Source: Trichobilharzia szidati
Lineage: Eukaryota; Platyhelminthes; Trematoda; Strigeidida; Schistosomatidae
DNA length: 64,000 nucleotides
Direction of reading: 5' to 3'
Assembly: GCA_944472155.2 (NCBI GenBank)
Contig: OX235271.1
Coordinates: 81,233,256-81,297,255 of the forward strand
Part shown: positions 12,001 through 23,879 of the stretch, in pieces
Position numbering within the stretch: the stretch's first letter is position 1
How the letters are laid out: each line of letters opens with the position of its first letter
Notes under the pieces: generated by a model
Told to the model about the DNA's origin: nothing
Database searches by the model: none
Seen by the model: the letters and a program-made list of their open reading frames with translations, nothing else
Program-made: the position numbers and the translations under genes

Positions 12001-15000
12001 ATTCAGCAAACCTGGATTCGCGTTAAGCTGTGCTAAATAATGACCACCGGGTTTGAAAGTGTAAGGAACCTTTGGTCTAGGGAACTGTAACATATATTCG
12101 CCTAAGTTGTTCAACGGTCCTTCCACAAGTAAATGCTGATCACGATAAAAGTGTAGTAGCTGGTTCCAAAGTGGTTGCTGAAAAATAATTGTGATGTATA
12201 TTATTAGCTTGATAGATTACACATGTAGTAGGTTAAATATAGCACTGTATGTTAGACAAATCAAAAATGCGTTTAATGAACAGTGAGTTACTTACAACGG
12301 TGTTTCTAAATATGGCTTTTCAGAAACAGATACCATGAAGAAACCATCTGAAGTCTCATATTTTACTACTATATAAAAATCTCCAATTTTAAGGTAAAAT
12401 TAAGTTTACATCACAACAATACAGTTTTGGGACGTTCAATCTCACGGATTATGGATGAAACTTACTAAATGACTAAATGGACTTTAATACACCAGTACAG
12501 TCTGATAATTAAAAATAAATCGCTTTGCCAAAGAATTATTACTATTATCAACAATTATTTGAATAAACTTATTGCAATAGGGAAAATGTTACCTTGCAAA
12601 GTGCCTTTGGATTTCCAACCACTATTAACCCATAACGAGCACGAGTAAGAGCAACATTCAGACGACGTGGATCATTAAGAAATCCAATACCTTGGTTTTC
12701 ATTTGCTCGAACACATGAAAGAATAATATAATCTTTTTCTCGACCTTGGAATGCATCAACACTGGCAATTTCTATTTCTTGATATAATTTAGCATTCAAA
12801 GAGCCGGAATAATGAAGATAATGTGCCAAATAAGCACGTTGACCTTCATAAGGAGTGATTACTCCAATTGTATTTGGATGAACACCAATTTTAAGCATTC
12901 TGTAAAAATCAATTTTAAAAAAACAAATCATATAGCACTCATTACCTATAGTAAATACGATTGGCTAAAAATAGTTATTCCCTCATCAACTACTGATTTC
13001 ATTGTATGGCTTAATAGAATTAAGTTAAATATGATCAGTACGTCAATTTCTGATGTAGAAAAAAAATGTATATAGGGTGGGACCAATGAGATTGATGAAT
13101 TAATCTCCAACTCGCTAGAAATACTTTTTAAAAATAGTCACGTAAATAGTGACGTTTATGGCTAAAGACACTCAGTGATGCAGGTTTGCTAAAACCTTGT
13201 TTTACTGCCAAAGTATTATATTTATTTTACTATTCCACCATCAACTTGATGTGTAAGCTTGGATCACTTCGCAGCAAAACACGATGATTAATGGTGTTCT
13301 TTTTAACAAGGAATCGTCTCTGGTGATATCACAAAAAAAGTATATTGTATTGGAAATACTTAACTTATTTCCTAAAATTTACTTGCATGCAAAGGAAACA
13401 CTACATTTTGTAACTTACTTCGTGACAATTTTTTCAACAGTTGCCGCCTCAGTTCTATTCAAGTATGACACACCATTACCAGATATTTCTTCTTGTCCAG
13501 ATGTGCAATAGAAAAACATGGGTCTATCTTGATTTGGCCATGGAAAGTCAATCTTTTTGCATCGATCTTCTGCTGTGACTCCGTTTTGTAAACTTCCTTC
13601 ATAAAAGACATTACTGGGGAAAGCTGACAACGCTGGATGCATACGATACTGAACCTAAGTAGAAAAAACAACAAAACCAGGAGGGATGTATTATTCAATA
13701 GATTTTCGAGAAAGGCATCATTCTAATTTATCTTGACTACATTCCACACTATTTGGTTTATCATGTAGGTCATATAGTGAAACTATTATTTACTAGATGG
13801 CGTCCCGTCCATGGTCATGTTAAACGTAATTCTACAACTTCGAAAGTTGGTTTTTATGGTCCTCGTCTTTGTTTTCCATTTATCGTAAGGGTAGTAGGAT
13901 TTTTACGATGCCTGGGACAAGTATTTGATCATTCCTGTTGCATGTACTGTCAGACTAGTCGATAAATAAAGCCTTAGTTGTCAATTTCTCTTCGTCCTGC
14001 TATATTACAATTTAATACTGTCACATGGTAAAAAAGCTTTTTCCTAGATACATCTTAGTAAGGTCTACAAGTCCAGATTTTACCACAGTTGTGGAAAGAC
14101 TTAAAGTGATATATCAGACATTGACACCAAGCAATTGGTGCGTATATTCTTAAGAAGGAAAAAACACGAACTTCTAAATCCTTTAAACTAATATTCTTAG
14201 AGGATAAACGAGTGTGACGGCTATTATTGTGGTGTGCTACTGACACGAATTGGTAGGTATACCGAGTAATGTCTGCTGCCAAAGTCTTGAATAGAGGAGT
14301 AATAGATGTTTCAAAAAAGAGAGATGGGGAAAATTAGTTATCAGTATAAAAGCAATGGAAATAGTCGCTACAGGAAGCATAACACGAATACTGAACAAAT
14401 TGGATTTTCAATGTAGGATTGTTATATTTAACCGATACTTTAATTCATCTAGCAAGGAATTTTGCATCAGCAACTTACTCTTTTTCTCACATTACTAGGC
14501 ATAATTATGCTTTTGAAAATAAAGAACTCACCTGTAAGCGTATGGGTCGAATGCCCAAAAGGACAAAACGTTCAAACAGACTTTGAGTAAGTCCAGCACC
14601 AGCAGCTTTTTTACATGTTATTACGGGACCCAACTGACAATGATCACCGACAAGAACAACTTGACGACAGCCCACCATTAAGGGGATTAAACACTCAGGT
14701 TCTGTTGCTTGTGTTGACTCGTCAATTAAAACAGAATGAAAGCTGAGGCGCTCCAAACGAATATCACCGGCAGTAACACAAGTGCAACAAACTACGTCTG
14801 CCGCCAAAAGAATGTCACCTAATAAAAGAATATACAAATCACATAAAAAGGTAGCTCATATACTTTTAGATGTGACAGTGCGGCAGGTATTTTTCAAAAA
14901 ACAGCTTTCGAAACCTCAGGAAACCATACTTCATTCCCAGGACTCCAAACAACGTTTTCTTGCAATAAATCACTGAACTAGTAAGTGTAACACAAGCTAA

Positions 15001-18000
15001 CGTATCAGCAACATTTGCTTCTGTGAAGCTGAGTATATCAGCTGTAGCATGCGCTCGTTTGTAAAACGCGATCGTGAACACTACGCAGTTTGACTGCCAA
15101 AAGTGGAAGGGAAATGCCCTAAATTCAGTAACAGAAAATCCTGTGAACTGAGGTTCATTTGTTAAACCCTCTAAGTCATTTACAAGATAGCAACAAACTT
15201 CATAACGAGACTGAAATCAAGACAATTAGCAGAAGTGAAGCAAAAACAGTAAAACCTCTAAGTAAGCGTTATGCATCCAAAAGCATGCCTAACCACTGTC
15301 TTTACCAGGACCGTCATAACCAGTTTTCCTCAAGAAAATCATTATTATGTAACTATGTCCAAAACTCATGTTCATTTTCCCATTGTATTATTCCACTTTA
15401 TCTTGTTATTGAGTATATTTTGCCACCTGACCGGATGCAGTTCGGAAACTTTCACTCTTTTGTTATATACTTACGAGTGTACAGCCTGGTTGATGACTAT
15501 CGAAAAGAAAAAGTTGTCTTCACCACAAGCCCTTTTATTTCACATAACGTCACGAATATTTTTGCTACTTAATTTTAAAACAGTTCTGATAAATTATAGT
15601 TGGATTCCACTAAATTTCTTGGAAAAATAAGTGTGCTTGAAGAGAATTTGGTGATATTGGAAACAAGGAATAACTTTAGTTTAGCACAGTGCATTACATT
15701 TCAGTGGCTTAAAGATTCCTAAATGACAGATCTTGGTCAGTCTTCATATGAATGGGTGTTAGGATACTCGATACTCTTCGTTTCGAAAAGGAACCTTCAC
15801 AAAGCTCATTTTAGAAATACTGGCACAACGATCTGATCTGATTGGAAAATACGCGTAACTAGATTCTATCCATTAATGGAAAAATGTGGGAAGATATCTC
15901 AACCTCAAATAGATTTGTATTCACGATAATACACGAAGAAATGTACGGAGGCTGTGATACTGTGGTTGCTTAAACAGACCAGTTGGGAGAGGGAGCAGTA
16001 TGACTAAAAATTATAAAAACATTTTAACAACCTACGTTCAAGTTCATGCTTCAAAAGTTGATATCGTTTATCATCATCTTGGCTCAGTTCACCAGTTTCA
16101 TCCTTCAGCTGTTGTAACTTTCGAAGTTCAGTATGTCCCTTCACATTTTGAGCTTGTATATGCAACATAAGACGGCTAACAGGAGAAGCTAGAGCCTCTC
16201 TGGATCTAGCACATAAGCGTACTACCTTTAGTCCTGTGCGATCAATTTTTTCGCACAACTGATCAACTGCAGTATTGCTAGGCGCAACAACTAGGACCTT
16301 TTTCTGATGTATTTGACTTAAGTGATAAACTATTGATGCAGACGTGACAGTTTTCCCCGTTCCAGGAGGACCTTGTATCAGACTAAGTGGACGCTGAAGA
16401 ACCGTTTTGACAGCGAACACCTGACTGTGATTGAGCTCAGGAAGGTCTGGTGCAGAATAGCGTTTGGGTAGGTTGCATTTAAGTACCATATCATCTAACT
16501 CTTGCCCCAATAGTCGATAAAATATGTATGGTGGTAACAAACCACGTGACTCATCTGTTACAGTCACGATCGCTTTTTTCATTCTATCGAAGGGAGTTGA
16601 TTTCCACTTGAATTCAATTCTGTAAGTTGCAGAATCCAAAGGTGTATCACTGACGTGTTTCATTTCCAAACCAACTTCGTCACTAAAATCTATAATAGAA
16701 AGTGGACTCATTAACAACTTTGGACAGTTTAAACAAAATATTAGCGTATTAAGCAAAAACACTATAAGATATCATTTCTTCGAATTTCAATTTTTCAGGA
16801 GGAATGGGAGGAAACATCTGGCCTTTACAGTATGGAACGTGCTGTCCCATTAACTTAGTTTCCCTGTATTAACAGTATTTTCTTCTTAACTAGTTACAAA
16901 TCGAGTACTCACACATTAGTCTAATAATTTATAACTGAAATGAGGGGGGCATCGTTTTATCTCCTCTTAGTTAATAACTAGTAACCTTACCAATAGAATG
17001 CCCAGGGAACATAGTTCTATTACCACTGGAAAAAAATTCACCAACTTTTAATGTAGTAGAAGATTTTTATGTCAGTTAATATTCGATCACCTCTTAAGAA
17101 CTAAAGTAAGATATATATTCGACAGCGACTGGAACTGCGGTCTGAATAGTATGTAGACGCACTGAGTGTAGCAACATAAATTGGTGAACTACATTTTGAA
17201 AACCTCGTGCTTTGGTAGGATATGATTTAAAACATTTACTCACTCCTTTTACTAATCAAAATTCATGAAGCTCATTTATACCTGAATGTGTTACATTTGG
17301 CTTACCACAATATCTTCTCAAACATTTTTGCTTGCAGTGCTATCTAATATTAACAGTACACGTCCGCTGCAAGACGCACCCTAGTTTTTGCACCTATAAA
17401 TTATGCTCCAGAGTCAAAGAAAGTGCAGACAGTGCCACGCAAACACAAGATAGCAACAGAAATAATTCCCCCTAGCTGCCTCTTTTGCATAATGCCTATA
17501 ATTAATAAATAAATATTTTTAAGGACTTACTGTCTGGTACTTTGATTACGTGACCAACGCCAACTAAAAGGTCGTTTGGGCTGTTAAACTGATGAATAAT
17601 CAATTCATCGCCGTGCATAATGCGCAATTCTGGACCTGAAAAAGCAATATTCATTAAGGTGAATTACTAGTGATGAGGTAAGAGGTTTACTGTTACTGAA
17701 CTCTGTAGAGAAGAGGTTCGTTGTTGACAGAAATGTATGGATTTGTATGTTTTATGAATCAAACGTAACTAAAAACATGCCCGACTGCTTTGTTAGCCAG
17801 ATTCCTTCTCAGCCTTGCAGTAGGAAGGTAACCAAAGGTATAATGTTAGTGGTAAACAAGAATCATAATAATAATGTAATACGTAAATACCACTGGAAAA
17901 AGAATTGGGAAGTAACCCACAAGCCGGAACGCAGAATCGTTTAAAGCAGGTTCCAAATAAGTTATCTGTGACACTAGTTACTACTCAACCTTGCGAGATG

Positions 18001-20653
18001 ATTCAAACGGAATGATGTACATCATTAATCAAGAGACAATTTCAGTGGTAACGAGTTTGATCAAATATCCCAGATCCTAGGGTTTGAAGACCTAGTAAGC
18101 TTGCAACTGAGTACTGAAATCTAGAAGAATTTCAGACTCACAAGAGTGCACTGATTATATTTTCAGCTGCAACCTTGGAAACAACAACATAGCGCTCTTT
18201 CATTTCATCAGTTAGTCGGTGTGACAATGAGGAGCACACTTTGAACGAATTTATGAAGCTGTGGAACCTTTTACAATTGTAACCTGAAGTGACGGTAACT
18301 AGATACCCACAAGAGATGCTCAATGTTTAAAAACGGTGTTGCAGTTCTTATCTGGTCTAAAATAGTTCGTCCACTAACCAATTTCCAATAACCAACACAA
18401 GTATTTCAGTAACAAATATATGCGCGTTGTCCAGTATCACCTTATTCTCCTCTACTTCGAACTGTTTTGAGATTTTTCCATGTTGGTACGTTTGTTAATT
18501 CGCCTTACTAGAGGAACGACGTAAAGCTCTGCACAAACACTTCACAAAAGCATTCAAATAAAAAATTTAGCGGTTTTTGACAGACAACGGTGAAACAAGC
18601 AAAATAATTCAATGAGGATTTGTAATATTAAGAAGCTGGATGACAACAACATAACTGCTGCATCTCAGCAGTCTTTACTGATTATCAATACCTCCATAAT
18701 TCCAACCAGTTGACAATCTGCCTAAACAAATCAGACCAAGTTTTAATGCCTGAACGCCCCTGACTTTCCCATATTGGGCCTACTTCATCTAGCATCACTT
18801 AAGACTGGTTTAGTATGCTTACCACATGTCATGGTTACATTGGTTGATGAGAACCTTATTGATTGGCTTGCTTTAACTATCATCCAGCATCTAATCTAAA
18901 TATTACTCCAAATGAGTATACCTGCATGTGAAACTGCATGGCTGACGAAAGATGCTGAAATAAGCACAAACTACATTGGTTTAGACTGCTACTTGTGGAG
19001 GTTTGTATGTGGAACTTAGATCCACTACAGAAATATCCAACCATTTCATTGTTGTGTGAAGATCCAGACTAACCCTAAATAAAACGTCATGTTCTATAAT
19101 CAGTAATTAAGAGGTTATGGAACTTAGATGTAAGCAAATAATTGGAAATGAATCAGCACTACTCACTGTCATCAGTAAATGTACCCCAGATGTGGAATTT
19201 CTTCCAGTCATGAATACAGTAACCTGTGACCACTTTTCTTATACATACATGCTTTGCTGATGTGAAGTGGAGATTTTAGTATCAGTTACGGACGCAAAAT
19301 CCAAAAACCCAGAAGTCGGGTATCCGGAAGATTATACATTCCAAACTGGAACTAACTGCAGATGTGCATTCTTCACCTTTAATCAAGACTTCCGCGTATT
19401 TGTCGACTTACCTGTAAGTATTATACTAAGCAAGCAAAAAACTACTGACAATACAGAAGTACACGACTAATTAAGCTCGACATGAGGTGAAATAAGTACA
19501 GTAAAGTGAAATTATCATTTTAAAAACAAATGTTATTCTCAATACCGAACCCTTAAGTTCTAAAACAGACAAACCTTCATTGGCTCCAGGAATGCGGAAG
19601 TAAGCCACTCGACGCTTGTTGAGTGCAGTCTCCCACCGAATTGAAACGTTTTCGAGTTTTAATGACTCCTTTATCTTTTTGTCATAATCAGCCTCCAGTT
19701 GTACTAGGGGTATGAATACTTCTCGGTACTGGCGCGCATTCTCATATCTGTAGCGTGTGACAATCATATTATCAAATCCTACCTTAGCAATACTGGATTT
19801 ACTTCATTATCAGCTCCAGGTTTTTCTAGATCTTCCACTGCAGCTTGGGGGTTTTCCTTCCACATTTCCTCAAGTCGATTTATCTGCTGAGCTGATATCT
19901 GCCTAGCTTTTGCTTGCTGCTCATCACTAGGGACTTTGACAAGCCAGGAAAGAAACTGACGTCCTTGAATAATAGGTTGCCATTGAGCAGGGTCCCAGTA
20001 CATATCTTTATTGGCATTTGCACATACATTACGACACAATAATACAACGACAGACTCTGACTTGGCAGGTACAAAGCCAAGGAGGAAAACATTTTTTGAC
20101 CCACATACGTAACATTCCAAAAGTGTATCCTTCAGGGGTCCATCTTTGTGCAGGGTTACCTCTTTCGCCCGAGCTCTCACGAGGTGGTTAATTATATGAC
20201 TAAGGGGAGTTAGACAAAGAAGGAACTAACCTTCCAGATGTATTTCCACGACCGTTACAAAACCACTTCTTTGTGGTATTACAAAAAACCACACAAGCTG
20301 GATCATGAATACCACAATAAGCACATGCGTGTTCTGGAAGTTCGGTATTAGAGTCATCTAAATCGTCATCCTTAAAATCTAAATCTGCTACACGTTGGGT
20401 AAGGGCATTTAGGCTATCAGAGCGCTCGAGCTAAATATACATAAAATGGGTAATTAAAGCAACATACTTGTTGAGAAAAACAATTTTTGTCATTATCAAG
20501 CTGAGATGCCTGTGTTTGAGACGGTGAAGGCAAGGTGAAATCGTTACAATCGTAATCTGGCCCCTGAGTATCCCCACCAATTAGGTCATTTTCTTCAGGA
20601 TCAAAAAAGGTTAAGGCCTGTGAATTCGGCCCGTAGGCATCAAAAGAATCCAT
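8784..20653 (-). CDS. UPF1: UPF1 / regulator of nonsense transcripts 1 (RNA helicase), complete 12-exon gene
   Basis: UPF1 is the cytoplasmic ATP-dependent 5'-3' RNA helicase (superfamily 1) at the centre of nonsense-mediated mRNA decay. It works with UPF2, UPF3 and the kinase SMG1. Twelve exons join in phase to 3903 bases, 1300 residues. The start at 20653 matches the conserved N-terminal [16 protein letters not shown] block. In order: Cys/His-rich UPF2-binding domain (about 96-250, starting [13 protein letters not shown]), helicase core with Walker A GPPGTGKT (467-474), DESTQ motif II (Asp611-Glu612), [28 protein letters not shown] and [14 protein letters not shown]. The C-terminal 445 residues are rich in Asn, Gly, Ala and His with several SQ sites, the class of site SMG1 phosphorylates; this makes the protein longer than the roughly 1120-1130 residues of vertebrate UPF1. 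All catalytic motifs look intact. The three 5' introns are only 37, 31 and 35 bases. Confidence 0.98.
9422..9918 (-). CDS. UPF1: UPF1 exon 11 (Ser/Gly/Asn-rich tail)
   Basis: Bounded by TATCTAG and GTAATT; ends in phase 0. Low-complexity Ser/Gly/Asn sequence with SQ sites ([24 protein letters not shown]), the type of site SMG1 phosphorylates in this family. Confidence 0.9.
11607..12177 (-). CDS. UPF1: UPF1 exon 10 (end of helicase fold, Asn/Ala-rich tail)
   Basis: Bounded by TTTTTCAG and GTAAGT; ends in phase 1. Opens with [20 protein letters not shown], then a low-complexity tail with two alanine runs ([22 protein letters not shown]) and many Asn residues. Confidence 0.95.
12593..12899 (-). 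CDS. UPF1: UPF1 exon 9 (helicase motifs V and VI)
   Basis: Bounded by TTTACAG and GTAACA; ends in phase 0. Encodes [32 protein letters not shown] and [19 protein letters not shown], including the arginine finger region. Confidence 0.97.
13419..13654 (-). CDS. UPF1: UPF1 exon 8 (motif IV region)
   Basis: Bounded by CTACTTAG and GTAAGT; ends in phase 2. Encodes [44 protein letters not shown] and [14 protein letters not shown]. Confidence 0.97.
14532..14818 (-). CDS. UPF1: UPF1 exon 7 (helicase motifs II and III)
   Basis: Bounded by TATTAG and GTGAGT; ends in phase 0. Encodes CCTCVTAGD, the Walker B-type [24 protein letters not shown] and [17 protein letters not shown]. Confidence 0.97.
16036..16689 (-). 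CDS. UPF1: UPF1 exon 6 (helicase motifs I and Ia)
   Basis: Bounded by ATTATAG and GTAGGT; ends in phase 1. Encodes [29 protein letters not shown], the Walker A loop [22 protein letters not shown] and [11 protein letters not shown]. Confidence 0.97.
17531..17635 (-). CDS. UPF1: UPF1 exon 5 (short exon, 1B region)
   Basis: 105 bases between TTTTTCAG and GTAAGT, phase 1 on both sides. Encodes [12 protein letters not shown] and [11 protein letters not shown], which match the beta-barrel 1B subdomain. It is too short to stand out as an open frame. Confidence 0.93.
19575..19747 (-). CDS. UPF1: UPF1 exon 4
   Basis: Bounded by CTACAG and GTTTGT; ends in phase 1. Encodes [15 protein letters not shown] and the [14 protein letters not shown] segment leading into the 1B region. 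Confidence 0.95.
19783..20199 (-). CDS. UPF1: UPF1 exon 3 (CH domain and linker)
   Basis: Bounded by CCTTAG and GTAGGA; phase 2 on both sides. Encodes [19 protein letters not shown], the second Cys cluster ([10 protein letters not shown]), [10 protein letters not shown] and [19 protein letters not shown]. Confidence 0.96.
20231..20430 (-). CDS. UPF1: UPF1 exon 2 (start of CH domain)
   Basis: Bounded by ATTTAG and GTTAGT; ends in phase 2. Carries the first zinc-ligand cluster, [18 protein letters not shown] and [13 protein letters not shown]. Confidence 0.95.
20468..20653 (-). CDS. UPF1: UPF1 exon 1 (N-terminus, residues 1-62)
   Basis: Starts at ATG 20653-20651 and ends ...SQQ before GTATGT. 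An in-frame TTG lies 18 bases upstream but is not a likely eukaryotic start. The GGDTQG and DFTLPS blocks match the conserved UPF1 N-terminus. Confidence 0.93.
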
Positions 20654-23600
20654 GTGGCCTTTTGCAGTCAAGAGTGCGCGGTTATCTCGAATGTACGAAC
20701 TTAAACAATTGTGGCCCTAAACATGACTTCAAACAAAACAACTATTACAAGAGGTGCTTGCACCCCGTATTTTCCAGTGTTATTGTGATATAAACGTCAA
20801 ATGAGAGGCTTATGGGTAATTTACACTAGTTCGCTAGCACAAGAAATAAGTTTCGAGAACCAAGTTAATGAGTAAATGGACATAGTCTAGCCATTGTGAA
20901 ATCACAAGAACGTGGTTTCTTTCTGCCCTTTATGTAAATCGAAGTTATGAAATTCTAAATATTGATATGATGACAGCATCTTAAATGGCAAATGGGACCG
21001 GTATTTACATGCAAGAAACTAACAGTCCATTACGCGTCATGCAGGGACCTCTAGGATATCTGAAGATGTAGACTGGTTGCCTTAGTAATACATTTTGGTT
21101 AGAACTGGCAGATTATATGTCCCCAGACGACTTCGATACAACGGAGTACTAATACGGCAGCTTTTTCAGCTTAAAGTTGCATCAGACACTTCGGTAGCAA
21201 GTTTTATCATACTGTAGTGAAAACTTTCTTTATATCAGGTATTCCTGCTTAAAAGGAGTTTTTTCCCATAGAAAAAATTTCCCTGTGATCGTCTTCATAC
21301 ATAAGGTAGAAAAGCTAGCACCTACACTTTCATGGACAGGCAGCAAATTGTGAGGTCGATCATTTTATTGAGCAAAGAGTGGGAGTTGGTCAAACGGAAT
21401 GAGATTTGAAAGTGATAAAGAGACCTCAGATACCCTGTATAGAGTTTTCCTTAGAGTTCTCAATGTCAAGGGCAAGCTATTTAACTGGTGCTGACCCAGG
21501 TGAAATTACTTGCTGACAGTACAGGAACAGTGCCCTGTACCATTTTCAACAGAGAATAAGGTGGTTACCTCGGAGGGTGTAGAGTGTTACTGTGGTTGAT
21601 GTTAGTCGACCACATCTCTGAAGAAAAGGGGCTATTTATATTGGTACTGGGGTTGAGGTGTCATGTTGGCTGAGAAAATTGGGCTGGATGATAAAGTGGA
21701 GGCAGGTATTTCCTTTATCTAGCGGGGCTATGTGAAGCTATATGTGCCTTAATCGTAACTCATTATGTGTGCCTAAGCTATTTTGGTAAGTGCTAATCCA
21801 TGGATTGTATCGAGTAATTTGCGCCAGATAAGTCTCAGGGATATGGCGAGTCAGAGAGTGAGCTTTAAAAGAGGTATTTATCCTAGTGGTCCCTCATCGC
21901 ACATGGCCCTGGACTGCGTTTCCACATATTTTAACCACACAGAGTTGTATCGAGGGCGGTTATATGCCTGTTGGTAGGAGTTTGATTTAGTCATCGGATA
22001 GCTGGAAAAACCGCATCTGTTGCATCCCTCGGGCTAAGATGTAGTCGGTGCTGGACAACTCCATGAATCCCTTTTCATGGACGTTATGTTTGTAGTAGTA
22101 AGAAGTCTAATTCAGCTTGTGCAGGCTAATAGTGGAGCTAGAGCAATGCATGTTAACATTATTACATTTGGTGCTGAGTAGCCAATGAAAAACGGGTTTG
22201 AGTGCAGGTATCTTCGACAGTAGGTTAAGTGACTTCGCTCTGTGTGATTAGCAGTCCAAGAGACTACTGATGTTCTGTTTGCAAGCATCGAGTCGAGCCT
22301 GGTTGCTTGAGTAAATTTAGCAGTGGAGTAGCTAAAGGATGGATTAACTCTTCATGGTAGTGGTGTTGTTTGAAGGAAGAATAGCTCTAATGATGTGTTC
22401 AGGCCTGTGGTCGCAGTTGCCTCACCGTTCGGTTCAATAGGACAGGCACTGTCACTAACATCTTGGGGGGATTGTAGCAATTCTGGAAAATTCTGTGGTG
22501 AGATAAGGTTTTGAGACACTTGATACATTTGCACCAATACTTCTCTGGCTTGGCGTTAGATCACGAGCAGTTTTATTACTGCTACAAGGCCTGATTAGGT
22601 GACTGTTCGCCGATGGCATGTCACACCCTTGAAGACATCAGACTTTAAGTTGATTGGGCGGTATGGAATCAGGCAGATCGTATGCTGGAATGTTGCAAGG
22701 GGATACAATTCATCCAGCAACTTCATTTGCTATAAAATCTAACGTGTACTCAGCACACTTTCTCAATTGGTTTCATGAACTGGACCACTGAGAAACATTA
22801 ACGGCGTAATGGTGTTTATTTTGGTGTCGATATAGTTTATCAAATTCCCTAGTGATATAGGGACCAGTGTTTAGTTGCCTATAGTTCTCAGAACAAGCCA
22901 GGGAGATTGGCATCGGGAACATTTACGGAGTGCAGAATGATGACAGTATCTTTTTAGCTATGTGGCTGAAGGTATACTTACGCTTAGAAATTATTCATCC
23001 AACTCGTTGGGGAATTATTATACACAGATTCAAAGGATTTCAAGTGATACTTGGGTGAAAAAGAACCTGAGTGTCTAAGAGAATATCACATCAAGTAACT
23101 GCAGGGAATGCAGAACCACTGCTAACACAACAGAGTTGTTTTAAATAAACAGTGGGCCAACAAAAGTTACAAGCTGGGAAATACTGACTACGGAAAAACT
23201 TTTATCCAGTAAGTTAGTTCCGATATTTTCAAGCGACAAAATGGGGAACTTCTCTGAAGTTTGATTTTGTCCTGGGTTTCTCTTAATTTGCAAAGAAAGG
23301 ATAAGCCTCGAGTTTCGTACATCACTTCACTTCCAAATATCACAATTGTACTACATATGCCATTTTACTTTTATGTATTAATTAGACCATTTGTGACTCA
23401 CTGCACTGCTGTACATTTCTTGTTTTAGTGAAAATTTTCGTTAACTGTGAGCCATTTTATGTTCAGCTATTTTTCCCTTTGTGTATGCATGCCGGATAAC
23501 CTCCTAAGCGAAGATTTGTACTATGGTGATCTGGTACATTTTGTTAATCGGAACAATAAATATTGCAGTAACTTCTAATATACTGGTTTTAATACGAACC

Positions 23601-23740
23601 CATTTGAAACAACTTAGGATTTTGAATTGAAGATTGCGAGTCGTATCTTCGGGAGTTTTTCTCACAGTATATCCAAAATATAATTTCGGTGATACACCTC
23701 GATATCCGGAAGGCAAAGGCTTATCCATAACCAGTAATAA
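20654..23740. other. UPF1 upstream region and intergenic DNA
   Basis: The region just above 20653 should hold the UPF1 promoter and 5' UTR; no element can be picked out by eye. Bases about 21300-22600 are distinctly richer in G on the plus strand than their surroundings and carry short open frames on both strands. They may be an old repeat, but I could not assign a class. Confidence 0.4.
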
Positions 23741-23747
23741 TTTTTCA

Positions 23748-23875
23748 GTAATTCCATTATGGGTAAATTTTATTTTGATAAAGTCTCACAGTGTTATACA
23801 GTAATATTTACTGATGACGTTTCGGGCACAATTTATTGCTCATAATCGTATCAAGGTAATCGTATCATTAGTGCT
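23748..23875 (-). repeat. Solo PLE terminal repeat (pLTR) fragment
   Basis: Nearly the same sequence as the terminal repeats at 45943 and 47765: TTCCATAATGGGTAAAT, a CTCACAGTGTTATACAG block, then TTTACTGATGACGTTTCG. On the minus strand it ends in the hammerhead-like CCCGAAACGTC. No PLE coding sequence adjoins it. Confidence 0.8.
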
Positions 23876-23879
23876 ACAC

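Larger units (their letters stand above)
9054..19574 (-). other. Longer UPF1 introns (368 to 1939 bases)
   Basis: Introns at 9054-9421, 9919-11606, 12178-12592, 12900-13418, 13655-14531, 14819-16035, 16690-17530 and 17636-19574. All have GT-AG ends on the minus strand. I saw no recognisable mobile element or second gene in them; short open frames there have no domain features. Confidence 0.8.

Noticed and set aside
22352..22537. Minus frame rich in Gln, Ser and Pro
   Set aside because: Looks somewhat protein-like but is only 61 codons and has no splice signals or domain; not enough for a call.
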